From assembly GCF_900104665.1 (NCBI RefSeq), contig NZ_LT629968.1, forward strand, positions 124,001-188,000: DNA of 64,000 bases, given 5' to 3'. The notes under the pieces were generated by a model. The model had not been told where the DNA came from. It searched no databases and worked only from the letters and a program-made list of their open reading frames with translations. Source of the DNA: Traorella massiliensis. GTDB taxonomy: Bacteria; Bacillota_I; Bacilli_A; Erysipelotrichales; Erysipelotrichaceae. The translations under genes were made by a program, and so were the position numbers. Shown piece after piece: positions 33,477 through 42,012 of this stretch. Every line of letters starts with the position of its first letter. Within the stretch, counting starts at the first letter, position 1.

Positions 33477-33956
33477 CTATTTCAAATCAAAAAGAGAATT
33501 TTCATAGTCCTTTACATAGTATCGTATATTTTTACGCCCCTTTTGAATAATGGTATGTCCCTCTGCTTCTAATTTTTCTTTCTGTGCTTCAATACCATTT
33601 GGATATTTAGCATTTAATTCTCCGTTTGCTTTTAATGTTCTCCAATAGGGTGTTTCATCTTCGGAACGCTGATAACTCGCCCACGCTACAATAGAAACAA
33701 ATATACCCGCTGTAATCGGCTCTGTAAAATCTGCACCACTCAATTTTGCAAAGTGTTCTCGTATTTTTCCAACCGTAATCACTTTACCATACGGAACTTT
33801 TTTCATTACTTTGTCATAGTCAATCGGGGGAGCAAAATACATTTTGTTTCCACCATATTTCTCAATACTTTTCTGGTCTATGATAATTTGAAATTTTGGC
33901 ATATCCTTACTATCATGCAACATAGCATTAAAATCTTTTTTATCTTCATTTGCCAT
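33477..33956 (-). CDS. MGMT-family alkyltransferase-like protein without active-site cysteine
   Basis: A 159-residue protein related to the DNA-binding domain of O6-alkylguanine-DNA alkyltransferase: V-P-Y-G-K-V-I-T-V-G-K-I-R, then A-S-Y-Q-R and T-P-Y-W-R-T-L-K-A-N-G-E-L-N, and K-L-E-A-E-G-H-T-I. The family active site P-C-H-R is replaced by P-Y-W-R, so no methyl transfer is expected; such ATL proteins bind alkylated bases and pass them to other repair. Start 33956 is used since GGAGGTGG lies just upstream and contains the alternative GTG at 33965. Cargo of the mobilizable element. Confidence 0.75.
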   Translation of the reverse strand: MANEDKKDFNAMLHDSKDMPKFQIIIDQKSIEKYGGNKMYFAPPIDYDKVMKKVPYGKVITVGKIREHFAKLSGADFTEPITAGIFVSIVAWASYQRSEDETPYWRTLKANGELNAKYPNGIEAQKEKLEAEGHTIIQKGRKNIRYYVKDYENSLFDLK

Positions 33957-34061
33957 TTGTGCCACCTCCTACTTTAAGGATAGTCTGTTTCTTATTTCCA
34001 TGCAATGAGGCTGTTTGAAAATTATTAACACTTTCAAATTTGTCGCTTTCTTCATATCCAT

Positions 34062-34090
34062 ATTATAACAGTTCCATATATCCGCCACAA
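34062..34090 (-). promoter_or_regulatory. Promoter of alkyltransferase-like gene
   Basis: Minus-strand TTGTGG (plus 34085-34090) and TATAAT (plus 34062-34067), 17 bases apart. Homologous to the dfrF promoter. Confidence 0.75.
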
Positions 34091-34174
34091 TAAAAATCAG
34101 CATACCCTTAGCATTTATGGAACAAAAATGCACACTTTTTCTTTCTTCCTCTTGATTACCCCACAACAGAAAAG

Positions 34175-34237
34175 AAAAAGCCCTGTCAAGAGCCTTGCCA
34201 CCATTGGTGGTGCTTTGCACTCTTTACTGGGCTTTTT
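34175..34237 (-). terminator. Long structured terminator after XRE gene
   Basis: Outer stem AAAAAGCCC (34175-34183) / GGGCTTTTT (34229-34237); inside are AAGAG/CTCTT and a hairpin CCACCA (34198-34203) / TGGTGG (34205-34210). T-runs on both strands allow two-way termination. Confidence 0.75.
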
Positions 34238-34266
34238 GTTTGCTGTATCTTCCATGCAAGAGGAAA

Positions 34267-34938
34267 TTAAAGACCTCTGTTCCATTTCGCCTTTAGATAA
34301 TCTTCATAGTCTGCTTCATTGAAGTCTACTTGTGGAGAAGTGTCGGGAATGTTGTTTCTGTTGTCTATATCCGCAAGCTGACGAAATATCCAATCATCAT
34401 AAGGGTCATGGTATTTATACTCTTTGGGCTGTTCTCTGTATCGGTCTAACCCTCGCATTTCCTTATGCACTTTTATCATGCGTTCCAGTTTTTGACGCTG
34501 TATCAACTGCTTGATTTCCATAAGTTCTTCCAACTCCGTAACCTCATTGGTAATGTAGTTATGGATATACTGTATGAGTTTATATGCCTTGTAAAATGTG
34601 CATTCTTTTTCATCATCGAAAAATTCATTTTCAGACAGGTAATCTAAGGAAACATTGAAGTCTTGTTCCCGTTTGATAATATCCATGATATAGGGCTCGG
34701 TGTGGTCAATATACTTCCATTCTCCCGACAATAATTCATTGGGCGTTACACCCAGCACGTCCATTATCTTCTCTAACGTATCAAAGGTAGGATAATTCAC
34801 GCCACGTTCAATCTTGGAAAGGCTCTGCATATTGATACCGATTTTGTCCGCAAGTTCCTGTTGTTTCATTCCTCTGTGTTTTCTTATGGTCTGTATGTTT
34901 TCTCCTAAGAAACTGATTTTCTTTTCATAATGCTCCAT
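34267..34938 (-). CDS. XRE-family regulator of the mobilizable element
   Basis: A 223-residue protein with an N-terminal helix-turn-helix (about residues 12-66: I-R-K-H-R-G-M-K-Q-Q-E-L-A-D-K-I-G-I-N ... S-L-S-K-I-E-R-G) and a long charged helical C-terminal region of unknown function. It faces away from the mobilization genes across the hairpin region, the usual place for a repressor that keeps the element quiet. Confidence 0.85.
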   Translation of the reverse strand: MEHYEKKISFLGENIQTIRKHRGMKQQELADKIGINMQSLSKIERGVNYPTFDTLEKIMDVLGVTPNELLSGEWKYIDHTEPYIMDIIKREQDFNVSLDYLSENEFFDDEKECTFYKAYKLIQYIHNYITNEVTELEELMEIKQLIQRQKLERMIKVHKEMRGLDRYREQPKEYKYHDPYDDWIFRQLADIDNRNNIPDTSPQVDFNEADYEDYLKAKWNRGL

Positions 34939-35192
34939 AACTTAGTATAACCGCTCCTTTCGTTGCTTTTCTTGGTATTTATAAGCATATCATACTTAAT
35001 CTATATCTAAAAGTCAACAAAAACTTCTTGACAAGTAATTCTAATGGAGTTATTATCGTATTAGACAGAGTGATTAAGCACGCTAGGGTCAATCACACGC
35101 TTGAGTAAGCATATAAAATATATATTTTCACTTTGATAGCATGAATAAGCATGGACTATCAGACCGAAAATAAGGTTTCTGACTGGGGCTGT

Positions 35193-35276
35193 TCCGTTTA
35201 GCCACGAGCCTTACAAGGCTCGTGAGCGTTAAGAACGGGGCAGACACAGGAAGAAAGGGAACGCCTTTAGGCGTTC
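35193..35276. other. Hairpin-rich region, candidate oriT / single-strand origin
   Basis: Between the XRE gene and the MobT-like gene is a 460-base gap with perfect hairpins: ACGAGCCTT (35204-35212) / AAGGCTCGT (35215-35223), flanked by CCGTTTA and TTAAGAACGG (a larger outer stem), then GAACGCCT (35259-35266) / AGGCGTTC (35269-35276), and CCCG/CGGG at 35376. In Tn916 the transfer origin lies next to orf20, whose homologue is the next gene here. Nick site not identified. Confidence 0.5.
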
Positions 35277-35485
35277 GTAAAGGGCGTATATGTAACACCG
35301 CCCTGCGCATACATGTCATAGTACCTAGAAACTGTGATAAATAAAGGAAAAAACACGATTTTTACCCCGCAAAAAAACGGGAAGTACGAAAGGAGTAATG
35401 CACTATAACTACACACAAAAATTTATCCGTTAAGATTGATTACATCAGCATTGTATTTGAAACCGCAACCGCAGAAGATGTCATC

Positions 35486-36496
35486 ATGCACATTTTAGGT
35501 TTACCGACTGACATTTTCAATGTCTATCCGGCAAGCGTTAAATTCAAGACTTATCAAGCACGCTGGCAGATTGGAGATATTTATGTATCAGGGGACGCAA
35601 GAAAGACAGAGGACAACCCACAAGGGCTAGGCTGTTATCTTGTTATGACTGGCAGAGGGTGTGATGATATTTTCCGTATTCTCGACAGTAGGAATTATAC
35701 CTTTGGGGATATGTTCAAACATTGTGAGCGAAGATACGGACTGGATAATTTCCATTTCACAAGGCTTGATATTGCCATTGATGATAAGAACGAAAAGCCA
35801 TTCTTTACCATAGAGCAGATAAAGAAGAAATGCGAAAAAGAGGAATTTATCTCGAATAGTGAGGGCTACCACTTTGATGAAAGCAAGTTTGATGATTTCG
35901 ACACCGCAAAGACTGTTTATATCGGTGCTGGTAAATCGGGATTGTCTTACCGCTTTTATGACAAGGATAAGGAAGTATGTTCAAAACATAATAAGACACT
36001 TAATGAAGTCGGCAGTTGGAAACGGACAGAAATGCAACTGCGTGATGATAAGGCTCATGTCTTTGCCATGACATTCAAAGACAGACCGCTGGAACTTGGG
36101 AAACTGGCTTTCGGGTTATTGGCAAACAACCTACGCTTTGTTGTGCCAAACAGAAACGAAAGTAATAAAAGCAGATGGAAAACGTGTCGGTTTTGGGAAC
36201 GCTTTTTAGGGGCTGTGGAAGTCTTGAAACTGCAAGTACCAAAACAGCAAAATTCCCTTGAGGAAACACAGCAATGGCTCACAGAGGGTGGCGTGATTTC
36301 TGCTGTCAAAAGTTTTTATTTCTTGGAAGAACATGACGCATTAGGTGGACTGGAACGGGTGGGAACTATGCTTGATAAGGCAAGATACAGCACTTCCCTT
36401 TCCAGTAAACTGACCGCCCATTTACAGAGGATAAACCGCACCGACCTTATCCCCTATATCCAGTATGACACGAAACATGGGAAAGGGGGTATCTGA
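35486..36496 (+). CDS. MobT/Rep_trans-type relaxase (Tn916 orf20-like)
   Basis: A 336-residue protein from the ATG at 35486, of the replication-initiation-factor/MobT family: [11 protein letters not shown] metal/catalytic strand, [10 protein letters not shown], and a C-terminal W-L-T-E-G-G-V. It would nick and lead the element's transfer. The same frame is open back to 35399 without an ATG and continues with plausible family residues (L-S-V-K-I-D-Y-I-S-I-V-F-E-T-A), while an ATG at 35398 with a good AAAGGAG site is one base out of frame. So the true N-terminus is probably disturbed by a frameshift near 35417 (A5 run). It overlaps the next gene. Confidence 0.8.
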   Translation: MHILGLPTDIFNVYPASVKFKTYQARWQIGDIYVSGDARKTEDNPQGLGCYLVMTGRGCDDIFRILDSRNYTFGDMFKHCERRYGLDNFHFTRLDIAIDDKNEKPFFTIEQIKKKCEKEEFISNSEGYHFDESKFDDFDTAKTVYIGAGKSGLSYRFYDKDKEVCSKHNKTLNEVGSWKRTEMQLRDDKAHVFAMTFKDRPLELGKLAFGLLANNLRFVVPNRNESNKSRWKTCRFWERFLGAVEVLKLQVPKQQNSLEETQQWLTEGGVISAVKSFYFLEEHDALGGLERVGTMLDKARYSTSLSSKLTAHLQRINRTDLIPYIQYDTKHGKGGI

Positions 36497-36699
36497 TGAA
36501 TAACAACGATATTCCCGTATGGGAAAAATACACCCTTACCATTGAAGAAGCGTCAAAATATTTCCGTATCGGAGAAAACAAGCTAAGACGCTTGGCAGAG
36601 GAAAACAAGGACGCTGGCTGGCTCATTATGAATGGCAACCGCATACAGATTAAACGCCGACAGTTTGAAAAGGTCATTGATAAATTGGACGCAATCTAA
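36496..36699 (+). CDS. xis: Excisionase (Tn916 Xis-like)
   Basis: A 67-residue protein with [25 protein letters not shown] as HTH and a basic tail. It closely matches Tn916 Xis in length and pattern. It bends the ends of the element and directs Int toward excision. The ATG overlaps the stop of the relaxase gene, and int follows after about 80 bases. Confidence 0.92.
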   Translation: MNNNDIPVWEKYTLTIEEASKYFRIGENKLRRLAEENKDAGWLIMNGNRIQIKRRQFEKVIDKLDAI

Positions 36700-36777
36700 T
36701 GCAAATGAGCCTTGTATGTGTTATGATGAACACAAGTCATATCAAGGCTCTTTCCAACAAGGAAAGGAGCAGACACC

Positions 36778-37971
36778 ATGAAAGAAAAAAGACGGGATAG
36801 CAAAGGACGTATCCTGCATACTGGAGAGAGCCAACGAACAGACGGGAAATACTTATATAAATATGTGGACGCATTTGGAAACACAAAATATGTGTATGCC
36901 TGGAGATTGACACCCACAGACCCGACACCAAAGGGAAAACGGGAAAAACCCTCACTTCGAGAACTGGAACAGCAGATAAGACGGGATATTGAGGACGGTA
37001 TCGACAGCACAGGCAAGAAAATGACGCTTTGCCAACTTTACGCCAAACAGAACGCACAGAGGGCAAACGTGAAGAAAAGCACACAGAAACAACGGGAACA
37101 ACTCATGCGGTTATTAAAAGAGGACAAGTTAGGTGCTAGGAGCATTGACACAATCAAGCTCTCTGACGCTAAGGAATGGGCGTTACGCATGAAAGACAAA
37201 GGCTTTTCCTACAATACCATTAACAATTATAAACGCTCATTAAAAGCGTCATTCTATATCGCTATACAAGACGATTGTGTAAGGAAAAATCCCTTTGATT
37301 TCAAGTTGAGTGAAGTCCTAGAAAATGATACCAAAGAGAAAGTCGCATTGACAGAAGAACAGGAACAAGTCCTACTGTCATTCATCAAGACGGACAATGT
37401 GTATCACAAGTATTATGATGATGTGCTGATACTGTTAAAGACTGGACTTCGTATCTCGGAACTGTGCGGACTGACAATCATGGACGTTGATTTTATCCAT
37501 GAGGTTGTAGTTATCGACCACCAGTTACTAAAGAGCAAGGAACAAGGCTATTATATTGAAACGCCTAAGACAAAAAGCGGAACAAGGCAAGTGCCATTAA
37601 GCAAAGAAACGATACAAGCATTTCAACGAGTGATGAAGAAACGCCCAAAGGCAGAACCATTTGTGATAGACGGACGGGGCAACTTCCTATTTGTCAATCA
37701 GAAAGGCAAGCCGAAAGTTGCCATTGATTACAACGCCTTATTTGTCCGTATGGTAAAGAAATACAACAAGCACCATAAGGATAACCCCTTGCCACATATC
37801 ACACCACATACGCTACGCCATACGTTCTGCACAAGACTGGCAAGCAAGAACATGAACCCGAAAGATTTACAGTATATCATGGGACATTCAAATATCAGTA
37901 TCACAATGAACTGGTACGCTCATGCGTCCATAGATACCGCAAAATCAGAGGTTCAGCGTCTAATCGCATAA
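36778..37971 (+). CDS. int: Tyrosine integrase (Tn916 Int-like)
   Basis: A 397-residue integrase with an N-terminal arm-binding domain (K-E-K-R-R-D-S-K-G-R-I-L), a core-binding SAM-like domain, and the catalytic domain: arginine in G-L-R-I-S-E-L-C-G, H-T-L-R-H-T, G-H-S-N-I-S and tyrosine in N-W-Y-A-H-A. It is close to the Tn916 integrase in size and motifs. AAAGGAG lies 8 bases before the ATG. It marks the right end of the element. Confidence 0.93.
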   Translation: MKEKRRDSKGRILHTGESQRTDGKYLYKYVDAFGNTKYVYAWRLTPTDPTPKGKREKPSLRELEQQIRRDIEDGIDSTGKKMTLCQLYAKQNAQRANVKKSTQKQREQLMRLLKEDKLGARSIDTIKLSDAKEWALRMKDKGFSYNTINNYKRSLKASFYIAIQDDCVRKNPFDFKLSEVLENDTKEKVALTEEQEQVLLSFIKTDNVYHKYYDDVLILLKTGLRISELCGLTIMDVDFIHEVVVIDHQLLKSKEQGYYIETPKTKSGTRQVPLSKETIQAFQRVMKKRPKAEPFVIDGRGNFLFVNQKGKPKVAIDYNALFVRMVKKYNKHHKDNPLPHITPHTLRHTFCTRLASKNMNPKDLQYIMGHSNISITMNWYAHASIDTAKSEVQRLIA

Positions 37972-37977
37972 GAAGTA

Positions 37978-38051
37978 TTTACCACGATTTTAACCACGTT
38001 TGATAGCGAAAATATAAGAAGATAGACCTAGATATGTGAGGTTTACCACAA
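37978..38051 (+). repeat. Right-end arm-type repeats
   Basis: TTTACCACGA (37978-37987), TTTAACCACG (37989-37998) and TTTACCACAA (38042-38051) match the left-end sites. A GC-containing imperfect hairpin at about 38062-38098 follows, and 38100-38390 is AT-rich with no gene seen. Confidence 0.55.
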
Positions 38052-38391
38052 AAGCAAAATGCCCGTAGAGCCTATAAAATAAGGCTTTGCGGACATTTAA
38101 GAAGATATAAAAAGATAGTCAAAAAGACATATATAATTTATAATAAAAATACTATTTATTTGTTTGATTTTATTTCTAAGATTATTCTATTGTTCGCAAT
38201 GAAATATGATATCATAATTTCATGTCCTTTCTTGCAATTGTTAATAATTTCTACTGTAATTACTATATATCATGTAAATAAAACATAAACAATATGTTCT
38301 GCTTATCATGCACTTTTTTTGATTAAGATGCAGAAAAAAATTAACTAAATGTATAGTTGTTTTATGTTTATCTATTAATATTATAATTAAT

Positions 38392-38787
38392 TTAGTTCTT
38401 ATCAAATAAAATGGTAATACTTATAAGACCTTTATTAAAATCTTTCTTTCTGAAAAATATTCCATCATATGACAGTACTATATCATATAATTCACTTTCA
38501 AGGCTATTAGCATTAAAATCTTCCTTAAATGGAAACAACATTTGAATTAATACATGCTTATCTTTTTCTATTGATTTAATAAATAACCTTTCGTTTTTGT
38601 GGCTCAAACATTTTGTAGAAGAAATACCAAAAGATAATGGAATAGAGAATAAATCCATTAGATCATAAAGTGACATAAAATTAAAATCAGTGTACTTCAT
38701 AACTGTTTTGATATTTGTTCTATTATTATTTATTTTATTTAACTGGCTATTTAATATTGTATTTAAAACATTAGCGTCTGAATTCAA
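38392..38787 (-). pseudogene. C-terminal remnant of an AgrC-like sensor (HK4)
   Basis: A 131-residue frame that aligns to the last third of HK3 (40000-41232): N-x-I-L-N-S-Q-L-N-K-I matches S-I-L-N-Y-R-L-N-E-I, and K-Y-T-D-F-N-F-M-S matches T-Y-N-N-F-S-F-L-N. The N-box place reads S-I-P-L-S-F-G, so the ATP site is lost. There is a TAA just before the only start (TTG at 38787), so transmembrane and H-box parts are missing. I read it as a truncated gene next to the mobile element; an independently used small protein is less likely. Confidence 0.6.
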
Positions 38788-38820
38788 TTATTCGATTAAA
38801 GTTTTGTATATTATATTAAA

Positions 38821-38857
38821 ATTGCGACTTATACAATATAATTGTCACTTATGCAAT
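38821..38857 (+). promoter_or_regulatory. Tandem direct repeat, candidate LytTR operator
   Basis: ATTGCGACTTATACAAT (38821-38837) and ATTGTCACTTATGCAAT (38841-38857) are direct repeats 20 bases apart, each with ATTG/CAAT ends. The spacing of two helical turns fits LytTR regulators, which bind paired direct repeats. It lies about 145 bases before the secreted-protein gene, with TTATAT-like -10 sequence between. Confidence 0.55.
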
Positions 38858-39001
38858 TAAAATAGAATTATTGGGAAAAAGAATGTATTATATATTTAGT
38901 AAAAGATCTTTTATTATTTTCTAATTAGAGATAATTGCTCATGTGTTTTTATCTTTAAAGCTTTCTCACTATTGATTAACGTATGGAAAAAGGAGGACTA
39001 T

Positions 39002-39601
39002 ATGAAAAAATTATTTTACATACCGATATTGGTTTTCTGTTTATTTTTTAGTTGTGGAAATTCAATAAAAGCTAATGATGAATTTGAATTTATACCATAT
39101 AAACCACAAACATTATACGAAGACGAAGAGTATTCAACTGTTGTTACTTTTATGCCTGTGCTTCAATCTTTTGATGTTAATGAAGAATCTCTATCTCCTT
39201 ATGCTATGCCGGGTTATTCAATTAGAAATTTAAAACATACTAAAACTTCTATTGATGGTTATTTAGTACATCAGTCAGGCTTTAGCGCAGGTACAACTAA
39301 GCATTTAACTTTAAAATATTCTTATACAACATCAATCAGTGGGGTGTTGGCTATTGGAGGTGCTGATGTAAATATGCAGTTGGGTCTTAGTACAACTGAA
39401 ACAGTGTCATTTTCTGATACATATGAGGTCCCATGTGAGTATACACATAATGGAAAGAGTGTTTCAAGATGTGTTATTCAGTATCATCCAGTAATTGCTA
39501 CTTATACATTTGATGAATACTTTTTAGGAATAAAAAGTGGACAAGGAACCGCTTTGGTTCTTGTAGGATTGGAAGAAGTAAAAAATTTTATATATGCTTA
39601 A
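39002..39601 (+). CDS. Secreted protein, hypothetical
   Basis: A 199-residue protein with a Sec-type signal (M-K-K-L-F-Y-I-P-I-L-V-F-C-L-F-F-S-C-G, cleavage near K-A-N-D; the S-C-G could also be a weak lipobox). The mature part has an acidic N-terminal segment, then a Gly/Ser/Thr-rich beta domain (L-T-L-K-Y-S-Y-T-T-S-I-S-G-V-L-A) and two cysteines near the C-terminus. No known family recognised. The start at 39002 has AAAGGAGG 6 bases upstream. It follows a tandem repeat operator, so it may be an output of the LytTR signalling locus. Confidence 0.7.
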   Translation: MKKLFYIPILVFCLFFSCGNSIKANDEFEFIPYKPQTLYEDEEYSTVVTFMPVLQSFDVNEESLSPYAMPGYSIRNLKHTKTSIDGYLVHQSGFSAGTTKHLTLKYSYTTSISGVLAIGGADVNMQLGLSTTETVSFSDTYEVPCEYTHNGKSVSRCVIQYHPVIATYTFDEYFLGIKSGQGTALVLVGLEEVKNFIYA

Positions 39602-39604
39602 ATT

Positions 39605-39850
39605 ATGAAATTCATAAAAAGGTTATCTAACAATATTTCGAAAAGTAAATTAGATTATATTTTTATAATCATTGGTATTCTCATCATTGTAATAATAAAT
39701 GTTGCATATTCTATTATATCTAATACTAATCAAAATTTTTTGACATGGCAAGGATACATGAATGATCATATGGATATAATTTATGTTATGAGTTGGTTGA
39801 TGTTTATTGGAGGAATAATAAATATTCTTTATCAGTATGATAAGAAATAG
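39605..39850 (+). CDS. Small membrane protein, hypothetical
   Basis: An 81-residue protein with two transmembrane helices (about residues 18-38 and 60-77) and a basic N-terminus. It begins 3 bases after the secreted-protein stop. The ribosome site is weak, so coupling is likely. The arrangement (secreted protein plus small membrane partner) resembles toxin-immunity pairs, but nothing in the sequence proves this. Confidence 0.55.
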   Translation: MKFIKRLSNNISKSKLDYIFIIIGILIIVIINVAYSIISNTNQNFLTWQGYMNDHMDIIYVMSWLMFIGGIINILYQYDKK

Positions 39851-39999
39851 ATTGACTGGCTTTTATATAAATTATAATGTTAGATTTACTATTTAAGATT
39901 GGTAGGAGAAAATTGCCCTACCAATTTTTAATAATAAATTTGCATAATTTGTATATATGTAGTATATAGTAGAAATTTAATATTAGCAATATAAGTTTA

Positions 40000-41232
40000 T
40001 TATTTCATAGTAATATTGGGTTTATTGAAAGAGATGATCACTTTTAAATAATTATCTGAATCTTTAAAAGTATTCATAATACCATTATTCGTTTCTAATA
40101 TTTGACCGACTATTGACAGTTGGTTAAAGTTAATATCTTTATAGCTGTCTGAATATGAATAAATACATTTTATAAGAATTTGTTGATTGATTTTATTTGA
40201 AGATATTAACACCATTTTTTTTATTTTTTTTGTTGCTAAACATGAATCAATAGCATTATTAATTAGAGTAGCAAATAACTCGATTTCATTTTTTTTATTT
40301 AAAAAAGAAAAATTATTATAAGTAATATCACACTTGACTAGGATATTATTCTCAATAATTTCGTTTAATCTGTAATTCAGTATTGAGCTAATGATAGATG
40401 AGTTTGTATTAATTATATTATATTTTTTTAATAAGTCATTACTTAACTCATCAATTTCTTTTGATAATTCTAGATCATTAATATTTTCTGCTTTCTTATA
40501 TATTTGATTTAATTTCCATATTGTATTATGAAGAAAATCAAAGTTATTTTGATAAAGAGTGTTAATTGTATCATATTTAGACTGTATCTCTCTTACTTCA
40601 CTTTCTAACTGAATGCTTTTAATTGACTGAAAGAAAACATAGATTGTTATCAAATTAGCTATTAGTAGACCTAAAATAATCGGCACAAGTAAAGCATTGG
40701 TTCGGAAGGTAGAAAAATACTCATTTAAATTGATAAGAAGTAGTATCGTGGTTAGAGGCAATATAAAAATTAACCATATTTTTTTTGGCAACTGATATTT
40801 AATATATATATTGATAAATTTACTTAAAAGATTTAGTAAGGTATAAGTGACAATAGAAGAAAGTAATAAAGCAATGGTGTATAAGTGAGTATTTATACTA
40901 TTTTCATTTAAGCCAAAAACTAGATTCATAATATTAGCAGAAAGGACTTCGGAAAGTGTTGCAATAGAAAGAAATAAAACTAAAGTAAGGATTTTCTTTA
41001 AAGGACTACCAGTAAATATCAGAAAAACAAAAATAATATAATAAGTAATCATTGAAAAAGTCCCCATCAGTTTTAAACTAGGATAGCTTCTAGAAGATAG
41101 AATGATAATACCTATGAAGATAAAAACAGGTAATAAATATTTATTTATATTTTTTATACTAAGTACCTTCATCGAAAAAATAGTTAAATTAATTAGTAGT
41201 AAAAGATTTCCAATTAGCATGTTAATAATCAT
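40000..41232 (-). CDS. AgrC-like sensor, HK3
   Basis: A 410-residue sensor with six or seven membrane helices (to about residue 205), a coiled linker, H-box F-L-H-N-T-I-W-K-L, and a GHKL-like domain. It keeps the N-box L-I-N-N-A-I-D-S-C, unlike HK1 and HK2, but I do not see the D-x-G-x-G or G-x-G-L boxes. It lies 14 bases after the LytTR gene in an agr-type operon, so the likely ligand is the AgrD-derived peptide. Confidence 0.82.
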   Translation of the reverse strand: MIINMLIGNLLLLINLTIFSMKVLSIKNINKYLLPVFIFIGIIILSSRSYPSLKLMGTFSMITYYIIFVFLIFTGSPLKKILTLVLFLSIATLSEVLSANIMNLVFGLNENSINTHLYTIALLLSSIVTYTLLNLLSKFINIYIKYQLPKKIWLIFILPLTTILLLINLNEYFSTFRTNALLVPIILGLLIANLITIYVFFQSIKSIQLESEVREIQSKYDTINTLYQNNFDFLHNTIWKLNQIYKKAENINDLELSKEIDELSNDLLKKYNIINTNSSIISSILNYRLNEIIENNILVKCDITYNNFSFLNKKNEIELFATLINNAIDSCLATKKIKKMVLISSNKINQQILIKCIYSYSDSYKDINFNQLSIVGQILETNNGIMNTFKDSDNYLKVIISFNKPNITMK

Positions 41233-41246
41233 TGTACTAACCTCAT

Positions 41247-41948
41247 TTAAATCATAGTCTTCAAACTTTCTAGAAATGCTTCTTCTAGATTTTTTTTGTA
41301 AGTTCGAGATAGAGGGACTTTTTCTCCATTAAGTAGAATAATATCAATATCTGTTAAACTACTGATATACCTTAAATTAATCAAAAATGATTTATAAGAT
41401 TGTGCAAAATAATACGATTGTAACTTATCAATCCAATATTTTAGCGAATATGGTGTTTCTAATACTTCTCCAGAAAAAAGATGTAGATATGTTTTTCTAC
41501 CCCTATATTCTACATAAAGAATATTTTTTACATATATTTTTTTAGGATATATTTTATAGTCAGTGAACTGTACATTATTTAATAAATAATCGTTTATTAC
41601 ATCTTTTAGTTCTATGTTAAAAATATCTTGATTTATAGGCTTTAAAAAATAACGATTTGCATTTGCTTTATATCCGTCTATTAGATATTTAGAATAATTA
41701 GTAATAAAAATAAGTTTAATATCTGGATTTATTTTTCTAATATTTCTACCTATATCAATGCCGTTTTCAGTATTACCTTCAATGTCAAGAAATACTAAAT
41801 CAAAATCTATAGAATATTTATAAATTTGCTCAGAATCAGTACATATTTTTATTTCATATTGTATATTTTCTATGGCAAAAAAATTTTTAATACATTCTAA
41901 TAAATTATTCAAATCTGATACATTGTCTTCAAATATTAATATCTTCAC
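41247..41948 (-). CDS. LytTR-family response regulator, RR2 (AgrA-like)
   Basis: A 233-residue regulator with receiver I-F-E-D, D55 in L-V-F-L-D-I-E, K in F-L-K-P, and a LytTR domain (Y-V-E-Y-R-G-R-K-T-Y-L-H-L, S-F-L-I-N-L-R-Y-I, L-N-G-E-K-V-P-L-S). It is paralogous to RR1 and lies between agrB and HK3, the order of agr operons. The tandem repeat at 38821 is a candidate target. Confidence 0.9.
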   Translation of the reverse strand: MKILIFEDNVSDLNNLLECIKNFFAIENIQYEIKICTDSEQIYKYSIDFDLVFLDIEGNTENGIDIGRNIRKINPDIKLIFITNYSKYLIDGYKANANRYFLKPINQDIFNIELKDVINDYLLNNVQFTDYKIYPKKIYVKNILYVEYRGRKTYLHLFSGEVLETPYSLKYWIDKLQSYYFAQSYKSFLINLRYISSLTDIDIILLNGEKVPLSRTYKKNLEEAFLESLKTMI

Positions 41949-42012
41949 TATTTGAAATCCCCCTACAATACTGCTTATTTGTATTTTACATCAATGAATT
42001 TTATTTGACAAG

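Larger units (their letters stand above)
32464..38051. mobile_element. Tn916-related mobilizable element carrying dfrF (ends approximate)
   Basis: A compact element with Int, Xis, a MobT/Rep-like protein, an XRE regulator and a hairpin-rich intergenic region, but no conjugation machinery. Its ends are marked by copies of TTTACCACGA, two at the left (32464-32484) and three variants at the right (37978-38051), which I take as Int arm sites. The coding part from 34 to 38 kb is clearly richer in G+C than the flanks. The cargo is dfrF and an alkyltransferase-like gene. It appears to have landed between the secreted-protein operon and an AgrC-like gene remnant. Exact att junctions cannot be set from one sequence. 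Confidence 0.8.

Noticed and set aside
35627-37084. Minus-strand frames opposite the MobT-like, xis and int genes
   Set aside because: They overlap well-supported genes, have no ribosome sites and read as low-complexity shadows.
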